The position numbers and the translations under genes were made by a program. This document shows positions 62,930-64,000 of a DNA stretch of 64,000 nucleotides, in pieces. The notes under the pieces are model-generated. The model had not been told where the DNA came from. It did not search any database and saw nothing but the letters and a program-made list of their open reading frames with translations. Each line of letters opens with the position of its first letter. Within the stretch, counting starts at the first letter, position 1. This DNA is from Pogona vitticeps (lineage: Eukaryota; Chordata; Lepidosauria; Squamata; Agamidae): NCBI RefSeq assembly GCF_051106095.1, contig NC_135789.1:24175764-24239763 (forward strand), read 5' to 3'.

Positions 62930-63189
62930 GAAAGAAAGTCAAGAGGAGATAGGTTAAGGGCCTTGACGGTGTTTTTAGGGTGGTCAGGAAGATGATGGAG
63001 CAGGGGTCATTCTCTGTCACTCCGGTTCAGAGGAAAGGATTGAAACGAAGGGGTGGGGATGGAAAGTTTGGGCTGAACATTAGAGGAAATGCTGTAATGG
63101 TAGGAGCTACGAAGGGAAGCTCATGGAGGTGAATCACTTTTCCAGTAAAGAGGTTTCTCCTTATGTTTAATAACAGACTTAAAAGTAGA
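62930..63189 (+). mobile_element. CR1 LINE 3' region, old copy
   Basis: 'GGCTGAACATTAGAGGAAAT' and GTAATGGTAGGAGCTACGAAG match in order the sense strand of the CR1 3' part (compare the complement of 21.56 and 44.20 kb). Heavily diverged. Confidence 0.6.
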
Positions 63190-63297
63190 CTTAGAACTGC
63201 AGAACTGAAAGGGACCCTCTGGATTACTGAGTTCAGCCCATCAAGGTGTCACAAGGGGGAATCGAACTCCCAACCACTGGCTCCCAGAGGGAAGCCA
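63190..63297 (-). mobile_element. SINE (tRNA head + CR1-like tail), second copy
   Basis: Antisense tail 'AGAACTGCAGAACTGAAAGG' and CCCTCTGGATTACTGAGTTCAGCCC, then the B-box region 'GGAATCGAACTCCCAACCAC' and TGGCTCCCAGAG. Matches the 32.79-kb SINE; the start of the head is lost. Confidence 0.75.
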
Positions 63298-63615
63298 GCA
63301 GAAGCCAGGGGGCAGAAGTAGCTGGTCTCCATGAGCCCACATGGTCTACTGTCTGAATTCAGGGTCAAACTAGCCCACCAGATCCTCCTGGGCTCCTTAC
63401 TAGGGGCTGAAGTTCAGGAACCCCCTTGTGTTCCTGTTGTGTATACAGTGTGTAAGAACACTTGCTAGTGTGTGAATATGCACCTGGTTCTGCATATCAG
63501 CTCTAGCTCCATGAACCAGGCTGCATCCTTCACCACCACCTCATTCACAACGGGCAGCAGTGACTACTGCTTGGAAGCCATCCATCGGAGTCTGCTGTAG
63601 TTACATCTTGCTTTG
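63298..63615. other. No recognisable feature
   Basis: Nothing assigned. Confidence 0.35.
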
Positions 63616-63671
63616 AGTTGGGGGTGGACTAGATGACCTCCTGGGTTCCCTTCATCCCTCTCATTCTCACG
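63616..63671 (+). mobile_element. CR1-like 3' terminus
   Basis: 'GGTGGACTAGATGACCTCCT' then GGGTTCCCTTCATCCCTCTCATTCTCA is the sense CR1 3' terminus, either from a LINE or a CR1-tailed SINE. Confidence 0.6.
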
Positions 63672-64000
63672 GGACTTAGCGGCAGAGTGATCTGTCCACA
63701 TTGTGCTTTCTTCTAAGAGCAGCCGGAAGAAAACTGACGACCTTAATAATAATAATAATAAAAAACCAACTGAATATACTATTATTTAATTGTAAGGTCT
63801 AATTCCAGTCAATGAGGACCGATTTCTAGTTAGTGGTGTTTTTATGTTCCCATATTGGTTTTGTGGTGGAATGGAAACTCTAAAAGATGACTCTGTGTTC
63901 TCTTGGAAATGGAGCAAACCAGTGAACCGATGTTTTGAAAAAGCACCCTTATTAAAGTCTTGGGAATCTTTTTGACTCGAGGGCAGTCATCTAACCCGCC
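63672..64000. other. No recognisable feature
   Basis: A short AATAATAATAAT run lies at 63743-63760. Nothing else recognised. Confidence 0.35.

Overview
The window looks like intergenic or deep intronic DNA from a squamate reptile (lizard or snake). The evidence is its repeat content: a near full-length tRNA-derived SINE of the Sauria type at about 60.73-61.05 kb, several BovB-type RTE LINE copies, many copies of a second RTE-like LINE, CR1 and L2-like LINE tails, Tigger-type DNA transposons, short hAT palindromes and long GATA, CTTC and GT/GA microsatellites. I could not place the species. I found no convincing host protein-coding exon, tRNA gene, rRNA or CRISPR array. Nearly all open frames are either remnants of LINE reverse-transcriptase genes or chance frames through microsatellites and GC-rich sequence.

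Layout. 0-10 kb: an L2-like tail, RTE fragments, three LTR-like fossils, a CpG-rich block (about 8.96-9.33 kb) and a 370-bp palindromic element. 10-20 kb: a hairpin MITE, a repeat-poor stretch of about 1 kb (14.3-15.4 kb), a CR1 tail, a perfect (GATA)41 array at the end of an L2-like tail, a BovB copy that splits a SINE, and an inverted pair of octamer sites. 20-30 kb: two abutting CR1 copies with recognisable ORF2 pieces, an L2 copy split by a Tigger element, and an inverted RTE duplication. 30-40 kb: BovB, Tigger-type elements, hairpin MITEs (one nested in another repeat), a SINE with a CR1 tail and a CTTC array. 40-50 kb: a CpG-rich block, LTR-like fossils, a SINE split by a Tigger element, and an ACTCG-rich repeat. 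50-64 kb: L2, another large palindromic element, a BovB copy with clear target-site duplications, a palindromic insertion carrying a hammerhead-ribozyme-like motif, the Sauria SINE and CR1/SINE remnants.

How the parts relate. The region records layered insertions: BovB into a SINE, Tigger into L2, Tigger into a SINE, a hairpin MITE into an ACTCG repeat, and a palindromic element into an RTE LINE. SINE heads and LINE tails recur in different combinations: one tRNA-like head is joined to an RTE-like tail in one family and to a CR1-like tail in another.

No clear new gene system was found. The items most worth a second look are the hammerhead-like motif near 59.36 kb, the large AGGCCT-centred palindromes, the octamer-site clusters, the repeat-poor A+T-rich stretches that could be conserved regulatory DNA, and the two CpG-rich blocks. 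All coordinates were read by eye, so repeat boundaries are good to roughly 5-20 bases unless a target-site duplication is quoted. Family names are assigned from memory of consensus sequences, without a database search.
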